64,000 bases of DNA from Bradyrhizobium sp. SZCCT0231 (GTDB taxonomy: Bacteria > Pseudomonadota > Alphaproteobacteria > Rhizobiales > Xanthobacteraceae): contig NZ_JAFCKP010000002.1 in assembly GCF_018130245.1 (NCBI RefSeq), positions 372,001 to 436,000 of the forward strand, written 5' to 3'. Made by a program: the position numbers and the translations under genes. Of the stretch, positions 1 to 10,937 are shown piece by piece; position 1 is the stretch's first letter; each line of letters opens with the position of its first letter. The notes below the pieces were generated by a model. That model was not told the DNA's origin. It did no database searches and worked only from the letters and a program-made list of their open reading frames with translations.

Positions 1-114
1 GCGCTCAGCGCCGCATTATGGGTCGCGGCAGCCGACGATCCCAAGAGCGTGCTGAACAAGGCCGTTGATGCGTTTCGAGAGCTGGCGAGTGGATTGCTGC
101 GCAAGGCGGTTTGA
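1..114 (+). CDS. 3' end of an unidentified gene (partial)
   Basis: An open frame runs in from the left edge and stops with TGA at 112-114, giving the last 37 residues of a protein. The tail is Ala/Leu rich and helical-looking (it contains DDPKSVLNKAVDAFRELASG). It would suit the C-terminal helix of a small regulator such as a TetR protein, but too little is present to assign a family. No start is visible because the gene begins outside the window. About 150 bp without a convincing gene follow before the convergent transporter gene. Confidence 0.4.
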   Translation, partial: ALSAALWVAAADDPKSVLNKAVDAFRELASGLLRKAV

Positions 115-270
115 CCGTGCGTGATGGAGACGAGGCGCGTCAGCGCCGTCTCGAAGGACGAGGCGTGCGCGCAGGCCGCCGCAACAAGTCATATGCGATA
201 GCCCTGCCCGCAAGCGGGAGAGGTGATCCGAGCTCTCGGCTCGCATCGATCCAACCAAATCTCGTTCCGC

Positions 271-1236
271 TCACCGTAGCTTCAACCGCTCCGCCGGCAC
301 CGTCATCGCCGCAACGCCGGCCATCACCAACAATAGCCCCAGCGCGAGGTTCGACGGCACGCTCTCGCCGAGCAGCAGCACTGACAGCCCGACGCCGATC
401 GGGATGCGCAGATAGCCTTGCGCGTTGGTGGTCAGCGTGCCGAGCCGGCCGAGACACACGTAGAACAGCATCAGGCCTAGCGCGCTCGACACGATGCCCA
501 TGACGATGGTGGCGGTGATGGCCTGATACGTCGGGTGCAGCGTCCAGGGCTGGTCGATGATCAGCGCCGGCGGCAGCAGCACGAGGCCGCCGAACAAGAG
601 TGAGCCGGCTGCCACCACCATCGGATCGTATTCGGACAGGCGGAGGCCGAAGATGGTCGCGCAGGCAAAAGAGATGGTGGCGAGCAGGATCGCGATCTCC
701 GCGATGATCTCGCTGCCGAGGCCGCGCAGCGCATCGAGGCCGACGATGAGAATCGTGCCGGCAAGGCCGAGGATCGCGCCGGCCAGCTTGAGCAGCGTCG
801 CCGGCTCGTGCCGGGTGATCAGCGAGGTGATCAGGAAGGCGAAGATCGGCGTGGTCGAGGCCAGCACCACCGTGTTCGAGGCCGGCACATATTGCTGCGA
901 CCAGGTGATGATCAGGAACGGGAAGGTCGAGTTGATCAATTGCTGGGTCGCGAACAGCTTCCAGGCTTTCGCGTCGGTGGGGATCCTGGTGCCGCGCATC
1001 CACAGGATCGCGAACAGAAAGGCGGCCGCGATCAGCGAGCGCGCCGAGATGAAGGTGATGGGCGGGATCGTATCCAGCGCGAGTTTTGCGAGCGGATAGG
1101 TCGAGCTCCAGCAGCAGGCCAGCGCGAGCAGTAGCGCATAGTCGCGCCAGTTGCGTGCACCTTTGGCGGCCATGGACGGCAACGGCGTTGATGCGGCCGC
1201 CGTCGCGCGACCCGCCTCGGATGTGCTCTGCGGCAC
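271..1236 (-). CDS. EamA/DMT-family drug/metabolite transporter
   Basis: An inner-membrane permease of the 10-TM EamA (drug/metabolite transporter) superfamily. About ten hydrophobic segments are readable, in two repeats of five. The first begins with YALLLALACCWSSTYPLAK, which matches the family's usual N-terminal helix, and the last helix ends near the C-terminus. The open frame reaches a TTG at 1260. I prefer the GTG at 1236 because GGAG sits 9 bases before it; an ATG at 1173 is the other choice. It lies downstream of the thioesterase gene on the same strand and is probably co-transcribed. The substrate cannot be told from sequence; export of a metabolite or amino acid is typical. Confidence 0.85.
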   Translation of the reverse strand: MPQSTSEAGRATAAASTPLPSMAAKGARNWRDYALLLALACCWSSTYPLAKLALDTIPPITFISARSLIAAAFLFAILWMRGTRIPTDAKAWKLFATQQLINSTFPFLIITWSQQYVPASNTVVLASTTPIFAFLITSLITRHEPATLLKLAGAILGLAGTILIVGLDALRGLGSEIIAEIAILLATISFACATIFGLRLSEYDPMVVAAGSLLFGGLVLLPPALIIDQPWTLHPTYQAITATIVMGIVSSALGLMLFYVCLGRLGTLTTNAQGYLRIPIGVGLSVLLLGESVPSNLALGLLLVMAGVAAMTVPAERLKLR

Positions 1237-1311
1237 CTTGTTCTGCTCCCCGGCGCACAAGCGCTTGCCGGGAAGTCTGGGCGAGGGGACCCGAAAAGGG
1301 AAGGCGCCGAG

Positions 1312-1791
1312 CTATGCGTTTGGCTGAGGTAGCGCCTTCCGCTTCATCCGCTTGATCGTGCCGGAAAAAGTGAGCAGCAGCCGCTCGCCGGACATCATCT
1401 TGCCGCGCAGGAAGATCAGCGAACCGCCGGCGCGGCTGACCTCGCCGGTGCATTCGATCAGCTCGCCCTCGCGTGCCGCATCGAGGAATTCGCAGGCGAA
1501 ATTGGTCGTCACCGCCCGGCTGTCCAGGACATGGGTGGCGATCGCAAACAGGGAGTAGTCGGCAAAGGCCATGTAGCAGCCGCCATGGACGTTGCCGGAG
1601 CCGTTGAGGTGCTTTTTCTCGACCCGGAAGGCGCTGCGGACGCTGCCATCCGCCTCGATCCGGTGCCAGAAGGGGCCGACATGGGACTCAAAACTGTCGC
1701 GAATCCAGGTCCGCCAGCCCGTGAATTCCCCCTCTGTCGCGACATGGAGGTCGGGGCGGCGCGGCGGGGGCGCTTTGGTCAATTCGTGCAA
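1312..1791 (-). CDS. PaaI-like hotdog-fold thioesterase
   Basis: A 159-residue single hotdog-domain protein of the PaaI/acyl-CoA thioesterase group, expected to hydrolyse acyl- or aryl-CoA thioesters in the cytoplasm. The diagnostic stretch NVHGGCYMAFADYSLFAIA carries the HGG motif and an acidic residue at the usual catalytic position. The length is slightly above the family's 130-150 residues because of an N-terminal helix region. The start codon is TTG with GAAGG upstream. The next gene on the strand is the EamA transporter about 75 bp downstream, so they may form a two-gene operon. It is divergent from purL, with about 175 bp between them. Confidence 0.8.
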   Translation of the reverse strand: MHELTKAPPPRRPDLHVATEGEFTGWRTWIRDSFESHVGPFWHRIEADGSVRSAFRVEKKHLNGSGNVHGGCYMAFADYSLFAIATHVLDSRAVTTNFACEFLDAAREGELIECTGEVSRAGGSLIFLRGKMMSGERLLLTFSGTIKRMKRKALPQPNA

Positions 1792-1967
1792 GGAAATAGG
1801 CCTTCAATTGCGGGTCTTTAGTCCTTAAATCCGATCCGTTCGCGCCGTGCAATTCCTGTTCCTGCGGGCGCAAAACGTGGGACAGCGGGAAAATGCGCCA
1901 TAAAGGGCTTTTCGAAGCCGTCCGATGTTCCTAAGAACGGCCAACCGCCGCCGAAAGCCTCGAATCC

Positions 1968-4178
<2,211 letters not shown>

Positions 4179-4200
4179 GGCGCTCCCGCGAACCCAGACT

Positions 4201-4324
4201 CGTAGCCCGGATGGAACATAAGCGTAATCCGGGACCGCTATCACTTGTGGCAAGACCCCGGATTGCGCGGAGCCTGTCATCGGGCGGCGCTTCGCGCCGA
4301 CCCGTTGGCTCCATCCGGGCTACG
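4201..4324. repeat. Intergenic palindromic repeat, family A (CGTAGCCCGGATGGA arms)
   Basis: The outer arms CGTAGCCCGGATGGA and TCCATCCGGGCTACG form a near-perfect inverted repeat around a less ordered middle. The element starts 22 bases after the purL stop and ends about 28 bases before the convergent acyltransferase stop. The same arms recur at 12781-12867. A transcript from either strand would fold, so it may also end transcription between the two convergent genes. Confidence 0.8.
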
Positions 4325-4351
4325 GATTTCACAGTGACGAGAGGCCTGGCC

Positions 4352-5539
4352 TCACAATACGCGCGAGGCGCCCGGGATCTGCCGCAACGCTCGCGTCAGC
4401 GCCCAGCTCGCCGCGACTGTCAGTACAAAGCCGATCGTGGCCTTGACGATCGCCGGCAGGTCATAGTCGAACAGCCAGTATTGCAGCCATAGTGCGAACG
4501 GATAGTGCACCAGGAACATGCCGTACGCGTCGCCCTGCATTGGATCGAGCAGCTTGGCTGAGCCTGATTGCTTGAACCTCTGGAAAAAGGCCAGGATCAG
4601 AAACATGACGGCCACGCTGAAGACAGTGAAGCAGATGGCATAGAGCGCTTCATACCAGTCCGGCAACGGCGACGGGTTGCCCAGTATTTCGCGCTTGATG
4701 AAGATCAGCACCCACAAGAGGCAATACGGAACGATCGCCAGCACCATCCAGTCCCAGCTGACCTTTGCCATGCGGCCGTCGACAGCGAGCAGCCCGCGAT
4801 CCATTTGCGCAACGCCGATGCCGGCACCGAAAAAGAAGTAGGTCGCGTAGAGCATCACGCGCCCGTGCTGGACCGAGAACGGCCCGAACTCGAACCAACT
4901 GTTTGCTCCGAAGTGAACCCGCCCGGGAATGTAGAACGCCGCGGTGACGGCGAGCATGACCGCGAAGAACACGGCGGGCCGACGGCGACCGTGTAGCGAG
5001 AGGCGATTGATCGGATCGAGCAGATTGGGCGACAGCCGGTGCAGCAGGCAGGCAACCAGGTCGAAGGCGAACAAGACCCAAAGGAACCAAATCGGCCCGC
5101 TCGGCCACGGGCCCTTGGTGACCATATTCCACCAGAATTCCGAAAAGCCGATCTCGGGATGATGCCGCAGGGAGATCGCGTAGTAGGCGACCGGAATGAC
5201 CGTAAAGGCGCAGATCGCGAAGGGTAAGCCAAGCCGAAGCAGGCGATCTGCCAAATAGCTCCGCGCTCCCTTCCGGGCGATGCCGGACCAGGCGAACAGT
5301 CCCGACAGGAAGAAGAACATCGCCATGAAGAAACTGTCGGTGGCGAGCACGATCATGTCGAAGCCGAGGAAGTACTTCGGATCGGTATGACCGAAATAAG
5401 TATAGGGGATCACCGCGTGATGCAGCAGCACCACCAGAGTCAGGAAGGTGCGGGCGCGATCGATCGCCAAATTGCGCGCCGTGCTCTTCGGCGCGGCATG
5501 CACCTCTGCGCCGATCGTCGCTGAATGTGACATCGTCAT
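4352..5539 (-). CDS. Acyltransferase 3 / OpgC-like membrane acyltransferase
   Basis: A 395-residue integral membrane protein of the acyltransferase-3 family. These O-acylate sugars, glucans or other surface molecules in the inner membrane. The N-terminal block reads AIDRARTFLTLVVLLHHAVI, and the HH pair in the first helix matches the family's catalytic-histidine region. About ten hydrophobic helices follow, with MFLVHYPFALWLQYWLF near the C-terminus. The start is the first ATG with a GGGGCGG site upstream; a second ATG two codons later is possible. It stands alone between repeats, so context does not suggest a substrate. Modification of periplasmic glucan or lipopolysaccharide is the likeliest role. 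Confidence 0.8.
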   Translation of the reverse strand: MTMSHSATIGAEVHAAPKSTARNLAIDRARTFLTLVVLLHHAVIPYTYFGHTDPKYFLGFDMIVLATDSFFMAMFFFLSGLFAWSGIARKGARSYLADRLLRLGLPFAICAFTVIPVAYYAISLRHHPEIGFSEFWWNMVTKGPWPSGPIWFLWVLFAFDLVACLLHRLSPNLLDPINRLSLHGRRRPAVFFAVMLAVTAAFYIPGRVHFGANSWFEFGPFSVQHGRVMLYATYFFFGAGIGVAQMDRGLLAVDGRMAKVSWDWMVLAIVPYCLLWVLIFIKREILGNPSPLPDWYEALYAICFTVFSVAVMFLILAFFQRFKQSGSAKLLDPMQGDAYGMFLVHYPFALWLQYWLFDYDLPAIVKATIGFVLTVAASWALTRALRQIPGASRVL

Positions 5540-5727
5540 CGTACCGCCCCGATCGCGTTCCTGATCCCGGCTGGACTGTGCCGCCGGGAACTCGATTCAG
5601 CAAGGGCAGCTTATGCCATAGGTCAGCCCCGGCGCCATCAGGAACCAGTTCCGCGCAGCGAAGTCAGCGTTCGACAAAAAGGGCGTGAGGGCCGCGACAA
5701 GCCGCGGGCGGCCGTTCGGAGCCGGCG

Positions 5728-5943
5728 ATGACAATCCTGAGATGGGCGCTGATCTTCCCACTTGTCTCGATCGTGGCCGGCGTGCTCGGCTTCACCGGCA
5801 TTTCGGCCGCCTCCGCCGACATCGCCCGCTTCCTGTTCTACGTCTTCGTCGTGATCTTTCTGGTGCTGCTGGTCCTGGGCTCACGATCTTCAGGGCGTAG
5901 CCGGGCTTTCCGCAACAAGCTCAATCGTCATGCCCGGGCTTGA
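5728..5943 (+). CDS. UPF0391 (DUF1328) small membrane protein
   Basis: A 71-residue protein with two hydrophobic helices joined by [20 protein letters not shown], the hallmark of the UPF0391/DUF1328 family. Family members are usually 52-60 residues and consist of little besides the two helices. Here a basic tail follows. The last five codons and the TGA lie inside a family B palindromic repeat that starts at 5926, so the C-terminus seems to have been rewritten by the repeat. The function is unknown; relatives are often stress-induced. No other gene is on its strand nearby. Confidence 0.8.
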   Translation: MTILRWALIFPLVSIVAGVLGFTGISAASADIARFLFYVFVVIFLVLLVLGSRSSGRSRAFRNKLNRHARA

Positions 5944-6016
5944 CCCGGGCATCCACGCCTTTCCTATCCGTGGCAATCAAAGAACGTGGATGGCCGGGAT
6001 AAACCCGGCCATGACG
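5926..6016. repeat. Intergenic palindromic repeat, family B (CGTCATGCCCGGGCTT arms)
   Basis: The inverted repeat begins CGTCATGCCCGGGCTTGA and ends CCCGGCCATGACG, with inner hairpins CCCGGGCTTGACCCGGG and GGCCGGGATAAACCCGGCC. It overlaps the stop codon of the UPF0391 gene and ends 8 bases before the DUF427 stop. A relative lies at 35788-35892. Confidence 0.8.
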
Positions 6017-6024
6017 GAAGCGGC

Positions 6025-6384
6025 TTACCCCACTTCCTCGATCTTCACCTTGTCCGGGTAGAAGGCGAGATGGCCGGAAATCTCGCTCATCGCTGGGAAA
6101 GGCGTCTCGTAGGTCCAGATTGCGTTGTCCAGCGTCTTGCCGTCGGCCTTGACGCTGTAATAGTTCGCGTCCCCCTTGTACGGGCAGTGGGTGACACGGT
6201 CGGTGCGCTCCAGCAGGGCCATGTTGGTGTCCTCTCGTGGCACATATTGCACCGCCGGGTATTTGGCCTCCTTCAGGGTCAGCGCCTTGCCGGTCTCGGC
6301 GATCACGATGTCGCCTGCGGTCACACGGACGCGCCGGGGATTGGGGGTGATGGTGATGGGGTGGTCGGGCCCTGGAAGCTTCAT
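6025..6384 (-). CDS. DUF427 domain protein
   Basis: A 119-residue cytoplasmic protein made of one DUF427 domain. The family-typical run CPYKGDANYYSV is near residue 68 and TYETPFPAM near 91. DUF427 proteins form a small beta-barrel with a conserved polar pocket and have no established reaction. The start ATG is the first in frame, and the length fits the family. The gene is monocistronic here and divergent from bolA, with about 200 bp between the starts that must hold both promoters. No clear operator was seen. Confidence 0.85.
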   Translation of the reverse strand: MKLPGPDHPITITPNPRRVRVTAGDIVIAETGKALTLKEAKYPAVQYVPREDTNMALLERTDRVTHCPYKGDANYYSVKADGKTLDNAIWTYETPFPAMSEISGHLAFYPDKVKIEEVG

Positions 6385-6583
6385 GATTTCACGCCTTTTC
6401 GATCAATCTGCCGCGCGCGGCACTTTGTCGTGCCTTTATCCTGGTGGGATCACGGATATAGTGCCGGAAGACGTGACCTAGAAGGCCGTTCACGCTAAGT
6501 TTGAGCCTGCCGGTGAGGGGACCCCGGCCGCGATTCGAACGCTTGGACCAGAAAACGCTTGGACCAGAAGGAGCAAGACCCGA

Positions 6584-6820
6584 ATGCCCATGGACGCCCA
6601 CGATATCGAGGCGATGATCAAGGCAGCGATCCCCGATGCCGAGGTGACCATCCGTGACCTCGCCGGCGACGGCGACCACTATGCCGCGACCGTGATCTCG
6701 GAATCCTTCCGCGGCAAGTCGCGCGTCCAGCAGCACCAGATCGTCTATCAGTCCCTGCGCGGCCAGATGGGGGGCGTCCTGCACGCGCTGGCGCTGCAAA
6801 CCGGCGTACCCGGTACCTGA
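6584..6820 (+). CDS. BolA family protein (monothiol glutaredoxin partner)
   Basis: A 78-residue BolA/IbaG-type protein with the class II KH-like fold. The end of the domain is readable as RGKSRVQQHQIVYQSL, including the His used with a CGFS glutaredoxin to hold a shared [2Fe-2S] cluster. The start at ATG 6584 leaves the usual short N-terminus. In many alphaproteobacteria bolA is directly followed by grxD. Here the grxD gene is on the same strand but about 3.8 kb further on, with ltrA and the opposite-strand egtBD pair in between. Expected role: iron-sulfur cluster trafficking and iron sensing. Confidence 0.85.
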   Translation: MPMDAHDIEAMIKAAIPDAEVTIRDLAGDGDHYAATVISESFRGKSRVQQHQIVYQSLRGQMGGVLHALALQTGVPGT

Positions 6821-6841
6821 CCTGATCGCGCCAAGAGGACG

Positions 6842-8038
6842 ATGATGGCTGCGGACAACCCGCGCGGCGCGATGTTTCGCGTCATCGTGCCGAACCAGCA
6901 CAGCCGCGTCACCAATGCCGAGCTGTTCTTCGACCTCGTCTTCGTCTTTGCCGTCACGCAAATCTCGCACTCGCTGCTGCACCATTTCACGCCGCTCGGC
7001 GCGGTGCACGTCGCGGTGCTGTTTCTCGCGGTGTGGTGGGTGTGGGTCTACACCGCCTGGGTCACCAACTGGCTCAATCCCGAGCTGACGCCGGTCCGCC
7101 TCCTGCTGTTTTCGATGATGCTGGGCGGCCTCGTGCTGTCGACCACGATCCCGACGGCCTTCGAGGGGCGTGGCCTGTGGTTTGCAATTGCCTATGCGAC
7201 CATGCAGGTCGGACGTACCGCGTTCTGGCTGTTCGCAACGCCGCGGCATCGAATGGCGGTGCGGCACAACGCGATCCGCATCCTGACCTGGCTGTCGATC
7301 TCCGCGGTGCTGTGGATCGCAGGCGGCTTGTGCGAGGGAGACACGCGGCTATGGCTCTGGATCGCGGCGGTGGCCTGGGAATACATCTCGCCGGCGGCAC
7401 GCTTCTGGGTCCCGAAGCTCGGGTTTTCCTCGGTCGAGGCGTGGGCCGTCGAAGGCGGCCATATGGCCGAGCGCTGCGCGCTGTTCGTCATCATCGCGCT
7501 CGGCGAGGCCGTCGTCGTCAACGGCGCGACCTTCGCTGAACTGGAGTGGAGCGCGAGCAATATTCTCGCCTTCGTCTCGGCGCTGGTCGGCGCCATCGCG
7601 ATGTGGTGGGTCTATTTCCACAAAGGCGCGGAGGCCGGCTCCGAGCGGATCTCCAAGTCAGCCGAATCCGGCCGTCTGGCGCGGCTCGCCTACACCTATC
7701 TGCACATGCCGATCGTCGCCGGCATCATCCTGACCGCGGTCTCGGACGAATTAGTGCTGAAGCATCCGACCGGCCATTCCGACATCCGCACGATCGTGAG
7801 CACGATCGGCGGCCCATTGGTGTTCCTGGTCGGCACCATCCTGTTCAAGCACGCGATCCGCGGCTTCCTCCAGCTCTCGCACGGCATCGGCATCATCCTG
7901 CTGCTGACGCTGAGCTGGTTCGCCGCCGATTTGTCACCGCTCTGGCTGTCGGTCGCAACCAGCGTGATCATGATCGTTGTGGCGGTGTGGGAGTCGGTGT
8001 CGCTGGGGGCGAAGGTGGAGGAGGTCGGGGAGCAATAA
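6842..8038 (+). CDS. ltrA: Low temperature requirement protein A (LtrA) family membrane protein
   Basis: A 398-residue polytopic membrane protein of the LtrA family, named from a Listeria cold-growth gene; its biochemical role is unknown. The family opening NAELFFDLVFVFAVTQISH is present, and so is the central block EGGHMAERCALFVIIALGE. About eleven hydrophobic helices can be counted. It starts at tandem ATG codons 21 bases after bolA stops, so it could be translated from the bolA transcript. It ends 12 bases from the convergent egtD stop. Confidence 0.88.
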   Translation: MMAADNPRGAMFRVIVPNQHSRVTNAELFFDLVFVFAVTQISHSLLHHFTPLGAVHVAVLFLAVWWVWVYTAWVTNWLNPELTPVRLLLFSMMLGGLVLSTTIPTAFEGRGLWFAIAYATMQVGRTAFWLFATPRHRMAVRHNAIRILTWLSISAVLWIAGGLCEGDTRLWLWIAAVAWEYISPAARFWVPKLGFSSVEAWAVEGGHMAERCALFVIIALGEAVVVNGATFAELEWSASNILAFVSALVGAIAMWWVYFHKGAEAGSERISKSAESGRLARLAYTYLHMPIVAGIILTAVSDELVLKHPTGHSDIRTIVSTIGGPLVFLVGTILFKHAIRGFLQLSHGIGIILLLTLSWFAADLSPLWLSVATSVIMIVVAVWESVSLGAKVEEVGEQ

Positions 8039-8050
8039 CGCCCGAAGCGT

Positions 8051-9022
8051 CTACTCCGCCACCTCCAGCGCATGCACCGAGAACATCTTCGCTACGTCCG
8101 TCCAGCTCTCGCGCACGCGCCAGCCCGCGCCCTGCGCCAGCGCGGCGAAGCGGTCGAGGCTGTATTTGTAGCTGTTCTCGGTGTGAATGCTCTCGCCGGG
8201 GCGGAACGCGAAGCTGGTGCCGAGCAGGCGCACAGTCTGGCTCTTCCTGCTGATCAGGTGCATCTCGATGCGGTGGCGCTCGCGATTATAGATCGCGCGA
8301 TGGGAGAAGGCGGACAGGTCGAAATTGCCGCCGAGCTCGCGGTTGATCCGCACCAGCACATTGAGGTTGAAGCGCGCAGTGACACCGGCGGAATCGTTGT
8401 AGGCATCAAACAGCACGCGCTCGTCCTTCTCGAGGTCGGCGCCGATGATCATCTGCGCGCCCCGGCCCAGGATTTCGCGGGCGCTCTTCAGGAAGGCTTG
8501 CGCTTCATGCGGCTCGAAATTGCCGATGGTCGAGCCCGGGAAGAATCCGACCTTGGGCATCGATGCCACCTGCTTGGGCAGCTCGAACGGCGTCGTGAAA
8601 TCGGCGGCGACCGGATAGATGCCGAGCGAGGGGAAGTCGCGCTTCAGGCCGCTCGCCTGCGCCGCCAGGAAATCGCCGGAGATGTCGACGGGCACATAGG
8701 CGGCGAACTTGCAGTGGCCCAGCAGCAGGCGGACCTTGGTGGTCGCGCCGGCGCCGAACTCGACCAGCGCCGCATGCTCCGGAATGATCTTTGCGATCTC
8801 GCCCCCGCGTTCCCTCAGGATCGATAGCTCGGTGCGCGTCGGATAATATTCCGGCAGCTTCGTGATCGCCTCGAACAGCTCCGATCCCGTCGCATCATAA
8901 AAGTATTTCGGCGACAGCTTTTTCGGCTGCTGCGACAGGTCCTCGATGGCCTCGCGGGCAAAGGCAGTGGTCTGCTCGTCGGGAAGATGGGCCTCGGCCA
9001 AAGCGCTGGCGTGCACATTCAT
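8051..9022 (-). CDS. egtD: L-histidine N-alpha-methyltransferase EgtD
   Basis: Transfers three methyl groups from S-adenosylmethionine to the alpha-amine of histidine to make hercynine, the first step of ergothioneine synthesis. The 323-residue length fits EgtD. The SAM site is readable as VEFGAGATTKVRLLL, and the N-terminal block KYFYDATGSELFEAIT is typical of the family. The frame stays open further upstream, but the ATG at 9022 follows a good AGGAGA site, and the upstream translation is not protein-like. It lies 47 bases after the egtB stop, in an egtB-egtD operon. Confidence 0.95.
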   Translation of the reverse strand: MNVHASALAEAHLPDEQTTAFAREAIEDLSQQPKKLSPKYFYDATGSELFEAITKLPEYYPTRTELSILRERGGEIAKIIPEHAALVEFGAGATTKVRLLLGHCKFAAYVPVDISGDFLAAQASGLKRDFPSLGIYPVAADFTTPFELPKQVASMPKVGFFPGSTIGNFEPHEAQAFLKSAREILGRGAQMIIGADLEKDERVLFDAYNDSAGVTARFNLNVLVRINRELGGNFDLSAFSHRAIYNRERHRIEMHLISRKSQTVRLLGTSFAFRPGESIHTENSYKYSLDRFAALAQGAGWRVRESWTDVAKMFSVHALEVAE

Positions 9023-9069
9023 GATACTCTCCTGAACGCGCTGTCCGGCGCGCATCTGTCGTCGGAATT

Positions 9070-10317
9070 TTAATCGTAGTCGGCGAGCCGCAACCCCGTG
9101 AACTGCCAGCGGTGGTGCGGATAGAAGAAGTTGCGGTAGGTGATACGGCTGTGGCCTTGCGGAGTTGCAAGCGAGGAGCCGCGCAGCACGAGCTGGTTGA
9201 CCATGAACTTGCCGTTGTACTCGCCGAGCGCGCCTTCGACGGCGCGATAGCCGGGGTAGGGCGAGTAAGAGCTGCGGGTCCATTGCCAGACGAGGCCGAA
9301 GGCGTCGTTGAGCTGGCCAGCGCGGGCCGCAACCTCCCATTCCATCTCGGTTGGGAGATGCTTGCCGGACCAGCGCGCGAAGGCGTCGGCCTCATAGTAG
9401 CTGATGTGGCAGACCGGCGCGTCCGGATCGACCGGCTTGAGGCCGGCCAGCGTCATCACCTGCCATGCGCCGTCGACCTCGCGCCAATAGCCCGGGGCCT
9501 GCCAGTCTTCCTTGCTGGCCGCGGCAAAGCCGTCCATCAGCCACAGCGTTGCCGTCCGGTAGCCGCCGTCACGCATGAAGGCGAGCCATTCGCCATTGGT
9601 GACGAGATTGCAGGCGATCCTGACCGGGCCGACGAGGGCGCGGTGCGCCGGCTCCTCGTTGTCGAAATGGAAGCCGTCGTCGACATGGCCGACGGTGTGG
9701 ATGCCTTCGTTGAGTGTTAGCCAATCATCGCCGCTGCGCGTTGCGGCCGGGAAGCGCCAGTCCGGGTCATAGGACGGGTAGATCGGGTTCTGCGCAAAGG
9801 CATGCAGGATGTCGGTGAACATCAGCTCCTGATGCTGCTGCTCGTGGTTGAGCCCGACCTCGACCAGCGGCGCGATCTCGCGAAGCCTGTCCGCGCCAGC
9901 CTCACGGAAGAATTTGACGACGGCCGCATCGACGTATTTGCGATAGGCGCCGACCTCGTCGGCACTGGGACGGGTGATGTCGCCGCGATGATTGCGGGCA
10001 TGTCGCGGGCCGGCGCTGACGTAGTAAGAATTGAACAGGAACGCGAAATCGGGGTGGAAGGGCCGGTAGCCCACAGCGTGTTCGCCGAGCAGGAATTGCT
10101 CCCAGAACCAGGTGGTATGGGCCCGGTGCCATTTGGTCGGGCTGGCATCGGGCATCGACTGGATCTGCTGGTCCTCTGGTGACAGCGGCGCTGCCCGCCG
10201 TTCGGTCTCGTTGCGGACGGCGAGAAACGCCGCTTCCAGCCGCTGGGCGCGGTCGTCCGGGAGGGAGGACGGTGACGAAAGCTGGGTGGCGGCCGTGGCT
10301 GAGGCTTGTTTCGTCAC
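9070..10317 (-). CDS. egtB: Ergothioneine biosynthesis sulfoxide synthase EgtB
   Basis: A non-haem iron enzyme that joins a thiol donor to hercynine using oxygen. The N-terminal DinB-like half carries the iron histidines (KWHRAHTTWFWEQF and HEQQHQEL). The C-terminal half is an FGE-sulfatase domain with HLPTEMEWEVAARAG and the ending FTGLRLADYD. I place the start at GTG 10317 (415 residues) because GGAG stands 6 bases before it; an in-frame ATG at 10368 is possible. egtA, egtC and egtE are not nearby. The two-gene form is common in proteobacteria that may use cysteine directly and a separate C-S lyase. Confidence 0.95.
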   Translation of the reverse strand: MTKQASATAATQLSSPSSLPDDRAQRLEAAFLAVRNETERRAAPLSPEDQQIQSMPDASPTKWHRAHTTWFWEQFLLGEHAVGYRPFHPDFAFLFNSYYVSAGPRHARNHRGDITRPSADEVGAYRKYVDAAVVKFFREAGADRLREIAPLVEVGLNHEQQHQELMFTDILHAFAQNPIYPSYDPDWRFPAATRSGDDWLTLNEGIHTVGHVDDGFHFDNEEPAHRALVGPVRIACNLVTNGEWLAFMRDGGYRTATLWLMDGFAAASKEDWQAPGYWREVDGAWQVMTLAGLKPVDPDAPVCHISYYEADAFARWSGKHLPTEMEWEVAARAGQLNDAFGLVWQWTRSSYSPYPGYRAVEGALGEYNGKFMVNQLVLRGSSLATPQGHSRITYRNFFYPHHRWQFTGLRLADYD

Positions 10318-10607
10318 GTTTTTCTCCAGACAGGACAAGAGAACGTTGTTCGCGCGACCCGGTTCCATGAACAGGGTTCGTCCTAGATAGGGGCTCCGTT
10401 ACGGTATGAAAGTCCTTTCCGACGATGATATTGATGTCATCAGCCTATGGACCTGTTGGGCCCGGCACGGCCGCCGAGGGGCCCGTCGCCGCCATTTTAC
10501 TTTGGATGCACAACGGTTTGGGCTACATATATGGGCAGGTATCGGGTTAAATCGGCTGAGCCGGCCCGAAGCAATTGGTGAGGGCTCGGCCCCGGAAGGA
10601 CATGGAT

Positions 10608-10934
10608 ATGAGCATCGCGGAATTCATCGACAACGAAGTGAAGTCGAACGACGTGGTTCTGTTTATGAAGGGTACGCCGCAATTTCCGCAGTGCGGTTTC
10701 TCCGGCCAGGTCGTCCAGATCCTGGACCATATCGGTGTCGGCTATAAGGGCCTCAACGTCCTCGAATCCGCCGAGCTGCGCAACGGGATCAAGGAATACT
10801 CGAACTGGCCGACCATCCCGCAGCTCTATGTGAAGGGCGAGTTCGTCGGTGGCTGCGACATCGTCCGCGAGATGTTCCAGGCCGGCGAATTGCAGCAGCT
10901 CTTCTCCGAAAAGGGCGTCGTCGTCGCAGCCTGA
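10608..10934 (+). CDS. grxD: Monothiol glutaredoxin GrxD (CGFS type)
   Basis: A 108-residue monothiol glutaredoxin that carries and transfers [2Fe-2S] clusters, usually as a complex with BolA. The active site is PQFPQCGFS, and the glutathione-binding WPTIPQLYVKGEFVGGCDI follows. Of the in-frame starts, ATG 10608 has the GGAAGGA site at the best distance (about 9 bases); 10602 would be too close. Its usual partner bolA is on the same strand at 6584. The macrodomain gene starts 4 bases after the stop and is probably co-transcribed. Confidence 0.95.
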   Translation: MSIAEFIDNEVKSNDVVLFMKGTPQFPQCGFSGQVVQILDHIGVGYKGLNVLESAELRNGIKEYSNWPTIPQLYVKGEFVGGCDIVREMFQAGELQQLFSEKGVVVAA

Positions 10935-10937
10935 CAC

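Noticed and set aside
140-1453. 437-codon minus-strand frame overlapping the EamA and thioesterase genes
   Set aside because: Arg/Pro-rich shadow frame. The two overlapping genes have clear family signatures in their own frames.
6530-6545. GATTCGAAC resembling a tRNA T-loop
   Set aside because: No acceptor, D or anticodon stem can be drawn around it. No tRNA was found anywhere in the window.
9022-9340. N-terminal extension of egtD to 429 codons
   Set aside because: The extra 106 residues are Arg-rich and overlap egtB; the ATG at 9022 has a strong ribosome site and gives the standard EgtD length.
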